A stretch of 13,615 bases of DNA from contig CANRPL010000036.1 of assembly GCA_947632495.1 (NCBI GenBank), positions 1 to 13,615 of the forward strand, in the 5' to 3' direction. The notes below the pieces were generated by a model. That model was not told the DNA's origin, searched no databases, and saw only the letters and a program-made list of their open reading frames with translations. The stretch's first letter is position 1. Each line of letters starts with the position of its first letter. Source of the stretch: an uncultured Bacilli bacterium. GTDB taxonomy: Bacteria; Bacillota_I; Bacilli_A; RF39; UBA660. Positions 5,804 through 12,818 of this stretch are shown piece by piece. The position numbers were made by a program, and so were the translations under genes.

Positions 5804-7260
5804 TGGATGGATATAAAGCCTTAATTGGTCTAGAGATGCACTGTGAAATAAGTGAAACTAATACTAAAGTATTTAGTGGTGCGGAAAATTCATATAAAGA
5901 AACTCCTAATACCAATATTAGACCATTAGATATGGGATTTCCTGGTACTTTGCCAGTAGTCAATAAAAGAGCGGTGGAAATGGCCTTAAAAGCTAGTATG
6001 ATTTTAAATTGTACACAGCCGGAATATATGTATTTTGAAAGAAAGAATTATTATTATCCAGATATGCCTAAAAACTACCAGATTACGCAAGAGACTAAAC
6101 CGATACCAGTCGGTATTTATGGCTCTTTAACATATGAATTTAAAGGCGCTAAAAAGACAGTTAGAATTAATAATATTCACCTTGAAGAAGATGCTGCTAG
6201 TCTAGATCACTATAGTACTTTCTCAACTGTTGACTATAACCGTGCTGGGGTACCACTTTTGGAACTTGTTACAGAACCAGACTTACATTCAGCTGATGAG
6301 GCGGTAGCTTTCCTAGAGACGATGCGTTCTATTTATCAATATGCTGGCATTAGTGAAGCTAATAGTCAAAAAGGACAAATTCGTTGTGACGTCAACGTAT
6401 CTATAATGGATGAAAACCTAGATGAAAGTAATCCTAATAACTGGGGTACTAAAGTAGAAATTAAAAATGTTAACTCTTTTAGTGGCGTAAGAGATGCGAT
6501 TAATTATGAGATTGAACGCCAAGTAGAAGCTAAACAAAATGGTACTTATGATGATATGGCTCAACAGACTCGTCGTTGGGATGAGGATACTTTCACCACC
6601 AAATTTATGCGTAGTAAAGTAGACGCCATCGACTATCGTTATTTTGTTGAACCTAATATTCCTAAATATCGTATTAGTGAAGAATGGAAGAAAAAAATAA
6701 AAGAGAGTATTCCTAAATTAGCTAATGAACGAAAAGAAATATACATGAAAGAATATGGTTTATCCGAATACGATTCTAAAGTGTTAGTTAAGGATAAAGA
6801 TATTTCAGATTACTATGAAGAAGTTATTAAATTAGGTGGCGAACCTAAAGGGGCAGCTAACTGGTTAACTAGTGTTATTTTAGGTTATTTAAATAAAAAT
6901 GAATTGTCAATTAAAGAACTTTATCTTACTCCAACTATGTTAGTTGATTTAATGACTATGGTCAAAGATGGCAAAATATCTTCTAAACAGAGTAAAGAAG
7001 TGTTAAATAAAGTTTTAGAAGAAAAGAAAGAACCTAAAAAGATTGTCAAATCATTAGGGGTTACACAAATATCTGATGATAAGACAATTCGTGATATTGT
7101 TGTTAAAGTATTAGATGAACATCCTGATTTGATTATCGAACACCGTAAAGGACGTAATACGTTTGATTTCTTTGTCGGTCAAGTTATGAAAGCAACAAAA
7201 GGTCAAGCTAATCCATCCTTAACAGCTGATATCATTCGTGAAGAAATTGATAGGAGGTAA
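5803..7260 (+). CDS. gatB: Asp-tRNA(Asn)/Glu-tRNA(Gln) amidotransferase subunit B
   Basis: GatB activates the side-chain carboxylate of Glu-tRNA(Gln) (or Asp-tRNA(Asn)) with ATP and passes it GatA-derived ammonia. The 485 aa are close to the family norm. The N-terminal kinase-like cradle is clear: GLEMHCEI (residues 9-16), MGFPGTLPVVN (about 44-54), FERKNYYYPDMPKNYQITQ (about 79-97), HLEEDAAS (about 126-133) and YNRAGVPLLELVTEPD (about 145-160). The C-terminal third is the helical plus YqeY-like tRNA-binding tail, ending KGQANPSL (about 466-473). GGAGG (5791-5795) precedes the ATG, which overlaps the gatA stop (TAATG). Intact. Confidence 0.96.
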   Translation: MDGYKALIGLEMHCEISETNTKVFSGAENSYKETPNTNIRPLDMGFPGTLPVVNKRAVEMALKASMILNCTQPEYMYFERKNYYYPDMPKNYQITQETKPIPVGIYGSLTYEFKGAKKTVRINNIHLEEDAASLDHYSTFSTVDYNRAGVPLLELVTEPDLHSADEAVAFLETMRSIYQYAGISEANSQKGQIRCDVNVSIMDENLDESNPNNWGTKVEIKNVNSFSGVRDAINYEIERQVEAKQNGTYDDMAQQTRRWDEDTFTTKFMRSKVDAIDYRYFVEPNIPKYRISEEWKKKIKESIPKLANERKEIYMKEYGLSEYDSKVLVKDKDISDYYEEVIKLGGEPKGAANWLTSVILGYLNKNELSIKELYLTPTMLVDLMTMVKDGKISSKQSKEVLNKVLEEKKEPKKIVKSLGVTQISDDKTIRDIVVKVLDEHPDLIIEHRKGRNTFDFFVGQVMKATKGQANPSLTADIIREEIDRR

Positions 7261-7262
7261 AT

Positions 7263-8642
7263 ATGATTTTAGATTTAAAAGAAATATATGCTGAAGAAGA
7301 AAAATATATCGATAGTGAAGTTACCGTTCAAGGCTGGATTAGAAATCATCGTAAACAAAAAGAATTCGGCTTTATCGATTTTAGTGATGGTACAACTTTT
7401 ACACATCTTCAAATTGTCTATGATACGTCTTTAGCAAATTTTGATGAAGTAAGTAAGATGCATATCGGTAGCGCTATTACGGCGACTGGTAAGTTAATTG
7501 CTTCACCAAAGGCAGGGCAATCTTTAGAGATGCAATGTACAAAACTTATTTTAGAAGGTGATTGTGATGAAGAGTATCCTATTCAACCTAAACGTCATAC
7601 GCGTGAATTTTTAAGAGAACATGCTTATCTACGTCCTCGTACTAATTTATTTAATGCTGTTTTCCGTGTTCGTAGTGTAGCTGCTTACGCTATTCATAAA
7701 TATTTCCAAGAACGTGGTTATGTGTATTTCCATGCTCCTCTTATTACAGCTAGTGATTGTGAGGGTGCTGGCGAAATGTTTCAAGTAACGACCTTGGATT
7801 TAAATCGTATTGCGCAAAGTGGGGAAGTAGATTATACAAAAGATTTCTTTGGTAAACAAACATCCCTTACTGTTTCAGGACAACTAGAAGCTGAAACATG
7901 GGCTTTAGCTTATAAGAAAACCTATACTTTTGGTCCAACTTTTAGAGCTGAAAATTCTAATACTAAAACGCATGCTAATGAGTTTTGGATGATTGAGCCA
8001 GAGATTGCTTTCTGTGATTTAAATCAAGATATGGATATTATGGAAGATATGCTTAAATATGTTGTTAAGTATGTTTTAGATAATTGCCCTTTAGAAATTA
8101 ATTTCTTTGATGAATTCGTTGAAAAAGGTTTGAAGGAAAAATTGACAAAACTTGTCGACAGTGCCTTTGTTCGTATTGATCACGAAGAAGTTATTAAAAT
8201 TTTAAAAGAAGCTGATGTTAAATGGGAATTTACACCTGAATATGGTGAAGATATTGCTAAAGAACATGAAAAATATATTACGGAATACTTTAATGGACCA
8301 GTCTTTATCAAAAATTGGCCTAAAGATATTAAAGCTTTCTATATGAAACAAAATCCTGATGGAAAAACAGTGGCTGCTGTTGATCTTGAAGTTCCAGGAG
8401 CAGGTGAACTTATGGGTGGCTCACAGCGTGAGGAAGATTATGATAAATTAGTTCATCGTATGCAGGAACTAGGTATGAATACTGAAGAACTTGATTGGTA
8501 TTTAAATTTACGTCGTTATGGTGGATGTGTTCATTCTGGCTTTGGTATGGGATTTGAACGTTTACTAATCTATTTAACGGGTGTAGAAAATATCCGTGAC
8601 GTTATTCCATATTATCGTACGCCAAATAACTGTGATTTCTAA
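7263..8642 (+). CDS. asnS: Asparaginyl-tRNA synthetase
   Basis: A class II synthetase that charges tRNA-Asn with asparagine in the cytoplasm. The 459 aa are the usual length. Residues about 1-105 form the OB-fold anticodon-binding domain (VTVQGWIRNHR at 21-31). The catalytic domain has motif 2 FRAENSNT (227-234) and motif 3 GFGMGFERLL (426-435), with the AsnRS-type GAGEMFQVTTLD (168-179) and SGQLEAE (205-211). The ending D-V-I-P-Y-Y-R-T-P is typical. AGGAGG just before the gatB stop is its Shine-Dalgarno; the spacing to gatB is two bases. Its presence means Asn-tRNA(Asn) can form directly, leaving GatCAB most likely for Gln-tRNA. Last gene of the T-box unit and intact. Confidence 0.97.
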   Translation: MILDLKEIYAEEEKYIDSEVTVQGWIRNHRKQKEFGFIDFSDGTTFTHLQIVYDTSLANFDEVSKMHIGSAITATGKLIASPKAGQSLEMQCTKLILEGDCDEEYPIQPKRHTREFLREHAYLRPRTNLFNAVFRVRSVAAYAIHKYFQERGYVYFHAPLITASDCEGAGEMFQVTTLDLNRIAQSGEVDYTKDFFGKQTSLTVSGQLEAETWALAYKKTYTFGPTFRAENSNTKTHANEFWMIEPEIAFCDLNQDMDIMEDMLKYVVKYVLDNCPLEINFFDEFVEKGLKEKLTKLVDSAFVRIDHEEVIKILKEADVKWEFTPEYGEDIAKEHEKYITEYFNGPVFIKNWPKDIKAFYMKQNPDGKTVAAVDLEVPGAGELMGGSQREEDYDKLVHRMQELGMNTEELDWYLNLRRYGGCVHSGFGMGFERLLIYLTGVENIRDVIPYYRTPNNCDF

Positions 8643-8643
8643 T

Positions 8644-8669
8644 TATTATATTTTTGATTGAATATAATA
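8644..8669 (+). terminator. AT-only hairpin after asnS, possible weak terminator
   Basis: TATTATATT (8644-8652) pairs perfectly with AATATAATA (8661-8669) around an 8-base loop. There is no GC pair and no real U-run afterwards, so termination would be weak. It is the only structure between asnS and the next promoter. Confidence 0.35.
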
Positions 8670-8673
8670 GTTA

Positions 8674-8702
8674 TTGACAAAAGAAAAGATGAAGTATAAA
8701 AT
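8674..8702 (+). promoter_or_regulatory. SigA-type promoter for pgsA
   Basis: TTGACA (8674-8679) and TAAAAT (8697-8702) have a 17-nt spacer. An overlapping TATAAA (8695-8700) would give 15 nt and is less likely. Confidence 0.75.
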
Positions 8703-8725
8703 ACATATAAATTAGAGGGATGTTT

Positions 8726-9526
8726 ATGCAAGGAATAAAGAAGTCATGGCAAGGTTATAAAAAATTATTTAAAGAAGCTTTTAAAGACCTAAAAACAAAA
8801 GGTCGACGTCATCGTCAAATACCTAATTTGTTAACAGCGACGCGTCTTATTGCAGCTCCTTTCTTTATCATTCCAGCAGCGATTGCTGGAAATGTACCTC
8901 TAATCGTTATCTTTACAGCGCTCTTTTCTTTAACAGATGCTTTGGATGGCTTTATTGCCCGTAAGTATAATTTAATTAGTGAACTTGGTAAAGATCTAGA
9001 TGCAACTTGTGATAAAGTCTTTGCTGGCTCACTCCTTATTGCGGCTAGTTTCTTTAATCCGGTTTTATTATTTAATCTAGCTTTTGAAGCGGTTATCGCC
9101 TTAATCAATATCCATGGTAAATTAGCTAATCAAGAAGTACGAACATTATATGTTGGAAAAATTAAGACATGTGTCTTATATCCATTATTAGGAGCTAGTT
9201 TTTTAACAGAGTATGTCAATGTCGCTGGATTATTTGATACCTTATTTATTGCGACGACATCAATGCAAATGCTAACGATTACGGCTTATTTATTAAAGTA
9301 TGATGGTATTCGTAGGGAAGACCGTGAAGCTATTGAAGAACATCAAACCAGTGAAGTTCAGCTTGAAGATGCTACTACGGAAGAAAAAGACCATACTTTA
9401 GTTAAGACTAAAGAAGCTGATGGTATTGATACATACCGTGAACTACGTGATTTATTAACTCACGAAGCGGAAATTAATAAAGTTGAAGTTGCCAAAAAAG
9501 AGCATCAAAAAGTTGTAAAAAAATGA
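8726..9526 (+). CDS. pgsA: CDP-alcohol phosphatidyltransferase (PgsA-like) with extended ends
   Basis: An integral membrane enzyme that moves a phosphatidyl group from CDP-diacylglycerol to an alcohol, most likely glycerol-3-phosphate, on the way to phosphatidylglycerol. The family signature D-x2-D-G-x2-A-R-x8-G-x3-D-x3-D is complete at residues 71-96 (D71, D74, G75, A78, R79, G88, D92, D96). The family opening I-P-N-L-L-T-x-x-R is at 32-40, and several hydrophobic spans cover about 36-190. I chose ATG 8726 because AGAGGG (8714-8719) directly abuts ATG 8720 but is 6 bases from 8726 (266 aa). Two additions are unusual: a basic amphipathic N-terminal stretch of about 30 residues, and a highly charged, probably coiled C-terminal tail of about 75 residues. 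The substrate alcohol is inferred. Confidence 0.88.
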   Translation: MQGIKKSWQGYKKLFKEAFKDLKTKGRRHRQIPNLLTATRLIAAPFFIIPAAIAGNVPLIVIFTALFSLTDALDGFIARKYNLISELGKDLDATCDKVFAGSLLIAASFFNPVLLFNLAFEAVIALINIHGKLANQEVRTLYVGKIKTCVLYPLLGASFLTEYVNVAGLFDTLFIATTSMQMLTITAYLLKYDGIRREDREAIEEHQTSEVQLEDATTEEKDHTLVKTKEADGIDTYRELRDLLTHEAEINKVEVAKKEHQKVVKK

Positions 9527-9542
9527 GTATTCTCATTTTTTT
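9517..9542 (+). terminator. Intrinsic terminator overlapping the pgsA stop
   Basis: AAAAAAATGAG (9517-9527) pairs perfectly over 11 bp with CTCATTTTTTT (9532-9542) around the loop TATT. The TGA stop (9524-9526) is in the 5' arm. A/T runs on both sides could make it bidirectional. Confidence 0.85.
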
Positions 9543-9560
9543 CTTGTTTTTACCGACACT

Positions 9561-9589
9561 TTGTCAATTAATAAAAAAAATGGTATGAT
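9561..9589 (+). promoter_or_regulatory. Promoter of the plsC-ligase-plsC cluster
   Basis: The -35 is TTGTCA (9561-9566), followed by a 17-nt spacer and TATGAT (9584-9589), with an extended -10 TGG directly upstream (9581-9583). The expected start near 9596 is at or within a few bases of the candidate ATGs 9597 and 9603. Confidence 0.65.
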
Positions 9590-9602
9590 AATGGTGATGT
9601 AT

Positions 9603-10172
9603 ATGAAAAATGCAAAACTTTATACAATTGGACGTCCAATCGCGAATGTTTTATTTCGTCTACTATATCAGCCAAAGATTATTGGTAAAGAAAACATTCC
9701 TAAAGAAGGGGCTGTTATTTTAGCTGGTAATCATAAAAATAATTTTGATTGCTTGATGTTACTTTGTTCAACTAAAAGGCCCATTCATTTTTTAGCGAAG
9801 ATTGAACTTTTTAAAGGATTTAAAAAAATCTTATTTAATCATTTAGGTTTAATTCCTGTTGATCGTCAAAGAAAAAATCCAGAAGCTTTAAAATTAGCGG
9901 AAGACTATCTAAAAGATAATAAGATTATTGGCATTTTTCCTGAAGGAACGCATAATAAGACTAAAGATTCTATTTTACCTTTTAAAATAGGCGCTGTGAA
10001 AATGGCCTATGATACCAATACACCTATTGTTCCTTTTGTTATCAAAGGTAAATATCGTCTTTTTTTCAATGATTTACAGATAGAATTTTTAAGTCCCTAT
10101 TATGTTGATAGTGATTTAGTTGTTAGTAATAAAGAGTTAGAGGGTATAATTAAAAATAAATTGGAGGGATAA
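9603..10172 (+). CDS. plsC: 1-acyl-glycerol-3-phosphate acyltransferase (PlsC family), copy 1
   Basis: Membrane-associated acyltransferase, expected to acylate lysophosphatidic acid to phosphatidic acid. From ATG 9603 it is 189 aa. It has the HX4D catalytic motif NHKNNFD (H44, D49), the substrate-binding motif FPEGTHNKT (112-120, with His where Arg is usual) and the VPF block (143-145). The longer frame from a TTG at 9561 would cover the promoter, so I reject that start. GGTGAT (9593-9598) matches the 16S 3' end and fits ATG 9603, but much of it may lie upstream of the transcript start; ATG 9597 or 9591 are alternatives. It is one base from the next gene and clearly paralogous to the PlsC at 11900 (both carry TIIGKENIPKEG-like and AGNHK segments). 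Confidence 0.9.
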   Translation: MKNAKLYTIGRPIANVLFRLLYQPKIIGKENIPKEGAVILAGNHKNNFDCLMLLCSTKRPIHFLAKIELFKGFKKILFNHLGLIPVDRQRKNPEALKLAEDYLKDNKIIGIFPEGTHNKTKDSILPFKIGAVKMAYDTNTPIVPFVIKGKYRLFFNDLQIEFLSPYYVDSDLVVSNKELEGIIKNKLEG

Positions 10173-10173
10173 C

Positions 10174-11913
10174 ATGTCTATTTTTGATGTATTTAGAAAG
10201 AAGAAAAAGAAAATACCAGCCCCTTGGGCTAAATATTATACAAAAGAAGAATTGAATTATAAAATACCTAATATTAGTTTATATGAACAGGTACGTTTAA
10301 GTTCTATTAAATATCCCAAGTTTTTAGCGATTAAGTATATGAATAAGAAGATAACGTATCAAGATTTTGTTAAGAAGATTGACCAAGCTAGTCGTTCTTT
10401 TAAATCTTTAGGTATTCGTAAGGGGGATGTGGTAACTATTTGTATGCCTAATCTTCCAGAAGCTCTAATAACTTTTTATGCCTTAAATAAATTAGGGGCA
10501 ATAGGTAATATGCTTCATCCATTATCAGCCGAAGAGGAGATTAAACAAAGCCTTATTTCGACTAAAAGTAAATACATGGTCTTTGTCGATATGTTCTACG
10601 ATAAAATTGAAAATATTATAAGGGAGACAAAGGTTAAGAAAGTTATCTTCGTCTGCCCAGCTGATTCTTTAAATATCATTATGCGTACCGGTTATCATAT
10701 AAAACAAATTGGTAAGTATAAGAAATATCCACATGATGAATTATTTATGAACTGGCGACAATTTATGCGTCTTGGTAAGCATATGAAAGAAGAAACTTAT
10801 GTTAAATATGGTAAAAATACGCCAGCTGTTATACTACATAGTGGGGGAACGAGTGGTAAACCAAAGAATGTTGTCATTCAAAATAGAGCTTTTATTTTAG
10901 CTGCTTATCAAGAAAAAGTTCAAATGAAGAGATTACATGCTGGTGACTGTTGTCTTGCCATTATGCCTAATTTTCATGGCTTTGGTCTTAGCGTTTTAAT
11001 GCATACGCCACTAGCTTTAGGCTGTTATTCAATTTTAATACCCCAATTTGACGCTAAAAAGTTTGATACACTATTTAAAAAGACACGTCCTACTTGTGTA
11101 TTAGGGGTACCAACTTTATATGAAGCATTAATCAGTTGTCACAATGAGAAAAATTTAGACTTATCTTTCTTAAAATATGTTGTCAGTGGTGGTGATATTT
11201 TAACTGAAGGATTAGAAAAAAGTGTCAATGAATATTTTAGAAAACACAATTGTGATGCGATTATTACCCAAGGTTATGGACTATCAGAAGCTTTAGCGGC
11301 TGTTACGCTAGCCTGTGATGATGTTAATAAAAGTGGTTCTGTTGGTATTCCTCTTGTCGGTAATCATATTAAAATTATTGATCCAGGAACAGAAGAGACA
11401 TTACCATATGGTGAAGTAGGGGAAATTGTCGTCAATGGTAAAGCTTTAATGATGGGATATTTAAATGATGAAAGTGAAACTAATGAGGCCCTACGTATTC
11501 ATAAAGATGGTCATGTATGGCTTCATACTGGTGATTTAGGATATATGGATGAAGATGGCTTTATCTTCTATAAGGGTCGTCAAAAACGAATGATTATTAC
11601 AAGTGGTTATAATGTTTATCCTAATCATATTGAAGAAGTTATTGAAGCTCATCCTGCTGTTTTACAATGTAGTGTTATCGGTGTTCCTCATCCTTATAAA
11701 CAAGAGGTACCAAAAGCTTTTATTGTTTTAAAAAGTGGTTATCATGGCCTTTTTACGAAAACAGACATTAAGAATTATTGTAAGAAAAATTTAGCTAAAT
11801 ATATGGTTCCTTATGAATTTGTCTTTCGTAAACAATTACCTAAAACTAAATTAGGTAAAGTTGATTTTCAAAAATTAAAAAGCGATATTGGAGTTGACGA
11901 TGATGACGAGTAA
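10174..11913 (+). CDS. AMP-forming acyl-CoA synthetase / acyl-acid ligase (ANL superfamily)
   Basis: Activates a carboxylic acid, probably a fatty acid, with ATP to an acyl-AMP and then a thioester. The 579-aa protein has the complete ANL motif series: P-loop HSGGTSGKPKNV (222-233), QGYGLSE (366-372), HTGDLGYMDEDGF (451-463), GRQKRMIITSGYNVYP (468-483) and C-terminal KTKLGKVD with the catalytic Lys near 562. A poly-Lys patch (residues 9-13) could aid membrane contact. GGAGGG shortly upstream supports ATG 10174. It sits between two PlsC acyltransferases and overlaps the second by 14 bases, suggesting it supplies activated acyl chains (or recycles free fatty acid) for phospholipid assembly. Whether the acceptor is CoA or an acyl-carrier protein cannot be told here. 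Confidence 0.92.
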   Translation: MSIFDVFRKKKKKIPAPWAKYYTKEELNYKIPNISLYEQVRLSSIKYPKFLAIKYMNKKITYQDFVKKIDQASRSFKSLGIRKGDVVTICMPNLPEALITFYALNKLGAIGNMLHPLSAEEEIKQSLISTKSKYMVFVDMFYDKIENIIRETKVKKVIFVCPADSLNIIMRTGYHIKQIGKYKKYPHDELFMNWRQFMRLGKHMKEETYVKYGKNTPAVILHSGGTSGKPKNVVIQNRAFILAAYQEKVQMKRLHAGDCCLAIMPNFHGFGLSVLMHTPLALGCYSILIPQFDAKKFDTLFKKTRPTCVLGVPTLYEALISCHNEKNLDLSFLKYVVSGGDILTEGLEKSVNEYFRKHNCDAIITQGYGLSEALAAVTLACDDVNKSGSVGIPLVGNHIKIIDPGTEETLPYGEVGEIVVNGKALMMGYLNDESETNEALRIHKDGHVWLHTGDLGYMDEDGFIFYKGRQKRMIITSGYNVYPNHIEEVIEAHPAVLQCSVIGVPHPYKQEVPKAFIVLKSGYHGLFTKTDIKNYCKKNLAKYMVPYEFVFRKQLPKTKLGKVDFQKLKSDIGVDDDDE

Positions 11914-12499
11914 AGTCCCATTTCTCTATCGTTTGGGACGTTTCATTTTAGGACCTATCTTTAAATGGTATTACCATCCAACAATTATTGGTAAAGAAAA
12001 CATTCCAAAAGAAGGACCTATCATTATTGCGGGTAATCATAAACATCTATATGATCAGTGCCTAACTATTGTCGCAACTAAAAGAGGAATCCATTACATG
12101 GCTAAAAAAGAATACTTTGATGATAAAAAAGTATCATGGTTCTTTAAAGGTACGGGTTGCATTAGTGTCGACCGTAAACATAAAGATGATCAAGCTACTT
12201 CTTTGGCACTTTCCGTTTTAAATGATGGTGGCGCTATTGGTATTTTTCCTGAAGGAACTCGTAATAAGACAGAAGCTTTTCTATTACCATTTAAATATGG
12301 AGCAGTATCAATGGCTAAAAAGACCGATGCGACGATGGTTCCTTTTGGTATAACTGGTGATTATAAGTTTCGTAGTAAAAATCTTGTTATTCGTTATGGA
12401 AAACCTTTTAAAGTTTCTAAACTTTCTTTAAAAGGCGCTAATGATAAACTCTACCATGAGGTAAAAAAACTAATGCATAAGAACATTCGTAATGGTTAA
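11900..12499 (+). CDS. plsC: 1-acyl-glycerol-3-phosphate acyltransferase (PlsC family), copy 2
   Basis: Second PlsC-type acyltransferase, 199 aa from ATG 11900, chosen because GGAG (11890-11893) is 6 bases upstream; the TTG at 11888 is unlikely. Motifs: NHKHLYD (H47, D52), FPEGTRNKT (116-124) and VPF followed by G-I-T-G-D-Y. It shares the G-K-E-N-I-P-K-E-G segment with copy 1 but differs in the acceptor-facing parts, so the two may handle different acyl chains or positions. It overlaps the ligase gene by 14 bases, implying coupled translation. No clear terminator follows. Confidence 0.93.
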   Translation: MMTSKVPFLYRLGRFILGPIFKWYYHPTIIGKENIPKEGPIIIAGNHKHLYDQCLTIVATKRGIHYMAKKEYFDDKKVSWFFKGTGCISVDRKHKDDQATSLALSVLNDGGAIGIFPEGTRNKTEAFLLPFKYGAVSMAKKTDATMVPFGITGDYKFRSKNLVIRYGKPFKVSKLSLKGANDKLYHEVKKLMHKNIRNG

Positions 12500-12508
12500 A
12501 TCGTGAAT

Positions 12509-12538
12509 TTGACATCCATATCTTATATGCGCTATAAT
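12509..12538 (+). promoter_or_regulatory. Consensus SigA promoter for the 57-aa membrane protein
   Basis: TTGACA (12509-12514) and TATAAT (12533-12538) are perfect hexamers with an 18-nt spacer, just after the PlsC stop. Confidence 0.85.
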
Positions 12539-12576
12539 GAAATTGTGAATATAGAGGGTAAGAAAAAGGAGGACGT

Positions 12577-12750
12577 ATGAGTTCAATAACATTACAAATC
12601 GAATCAGTATTAATAGATATAACAGATAAAATCATCTCTTTTTTGCCTGATGATATGTTTGTCAAGATCCTATTAGTTCTTATGACATTTGTTATTGTCT
12701 TTGGAATATCCAGATTATTTGCTAAAGACGAAGCTGAAGATACAATTTAG
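12577..12750 (+). CDS. 57-aa single-span membrane protein, unknown
   Basis: Start ATG 12577 follows AGGAGG (about 12568-12573) and a perfect promoter, which is strong support for a real small gene. The protein has an amphipathic N-terminal half (residues 1-28), one hydrophobic span of roughly residues 29-45 (KILLVLMTFVIVFGIS), then a short tail ending K-D-E-A-E-D-T-I. I know no named family for it. It has its own promoter and terminators and is next to a class B PBP, so a role at the envelope is possible but only inferred. Its stop codon lies in a terminator hairpin. Confidence 0.8.
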   Translation: MSSITLQIESVLIDITDKIISFLPDDMFVKILLVLMTFVIVFGISRLFAKDEAEDTI

Positions 12751-12760
12751 TATCTTTTTT
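12737..12760 (+). terminator. First of two tandem terminators after the 57-aa gene
   Basis: AAGATAC (12737-12743) pairs with GTATCTT (12750-12756) around AATTTA, with T12755-12760. The TAG stop straddles the loop and the 3' arm. Confidence 0.65.
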
Positions 12761-12767
12761 CTTTCTC

Positions 12768-12796
12768 AAGAGGACAAATAATGTTCTCTTTTTTTT
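12768..12796 (+). terminator. Second tandem terminator, directly before the PBP gene
   Basis: AAGAGGACA (12768-12776) pairs with TGTTCTCTT (12782-12790, one G-U) around AATAA, followed by an eight-T run (12789-12796). It ends 22 bases before the PBP start. Confidence 0.85.
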
Positions 12797-12818
12797 CATA
12801 AAATATATCGGTGATAAT

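Noticed and set aside
8815..9108. Minus-strand open frame opposite pgsA
   Set aside because: Antisense of the phosphatidyltransferase motif region; low-complexity translation and no start signals.
9561..9602. TTG-initiated N-terminal extension of plsC copy 1
   Set aside because: It would begin on the -35 hexamer and translate the promoter; PlsC homology begins after 9603.
12438..12665. Minus-strand open frame of 75 aa
   Set aside because: Runs antisense to the end of plsC, the perfect promoter and the small membrane gene; no supporting signals.
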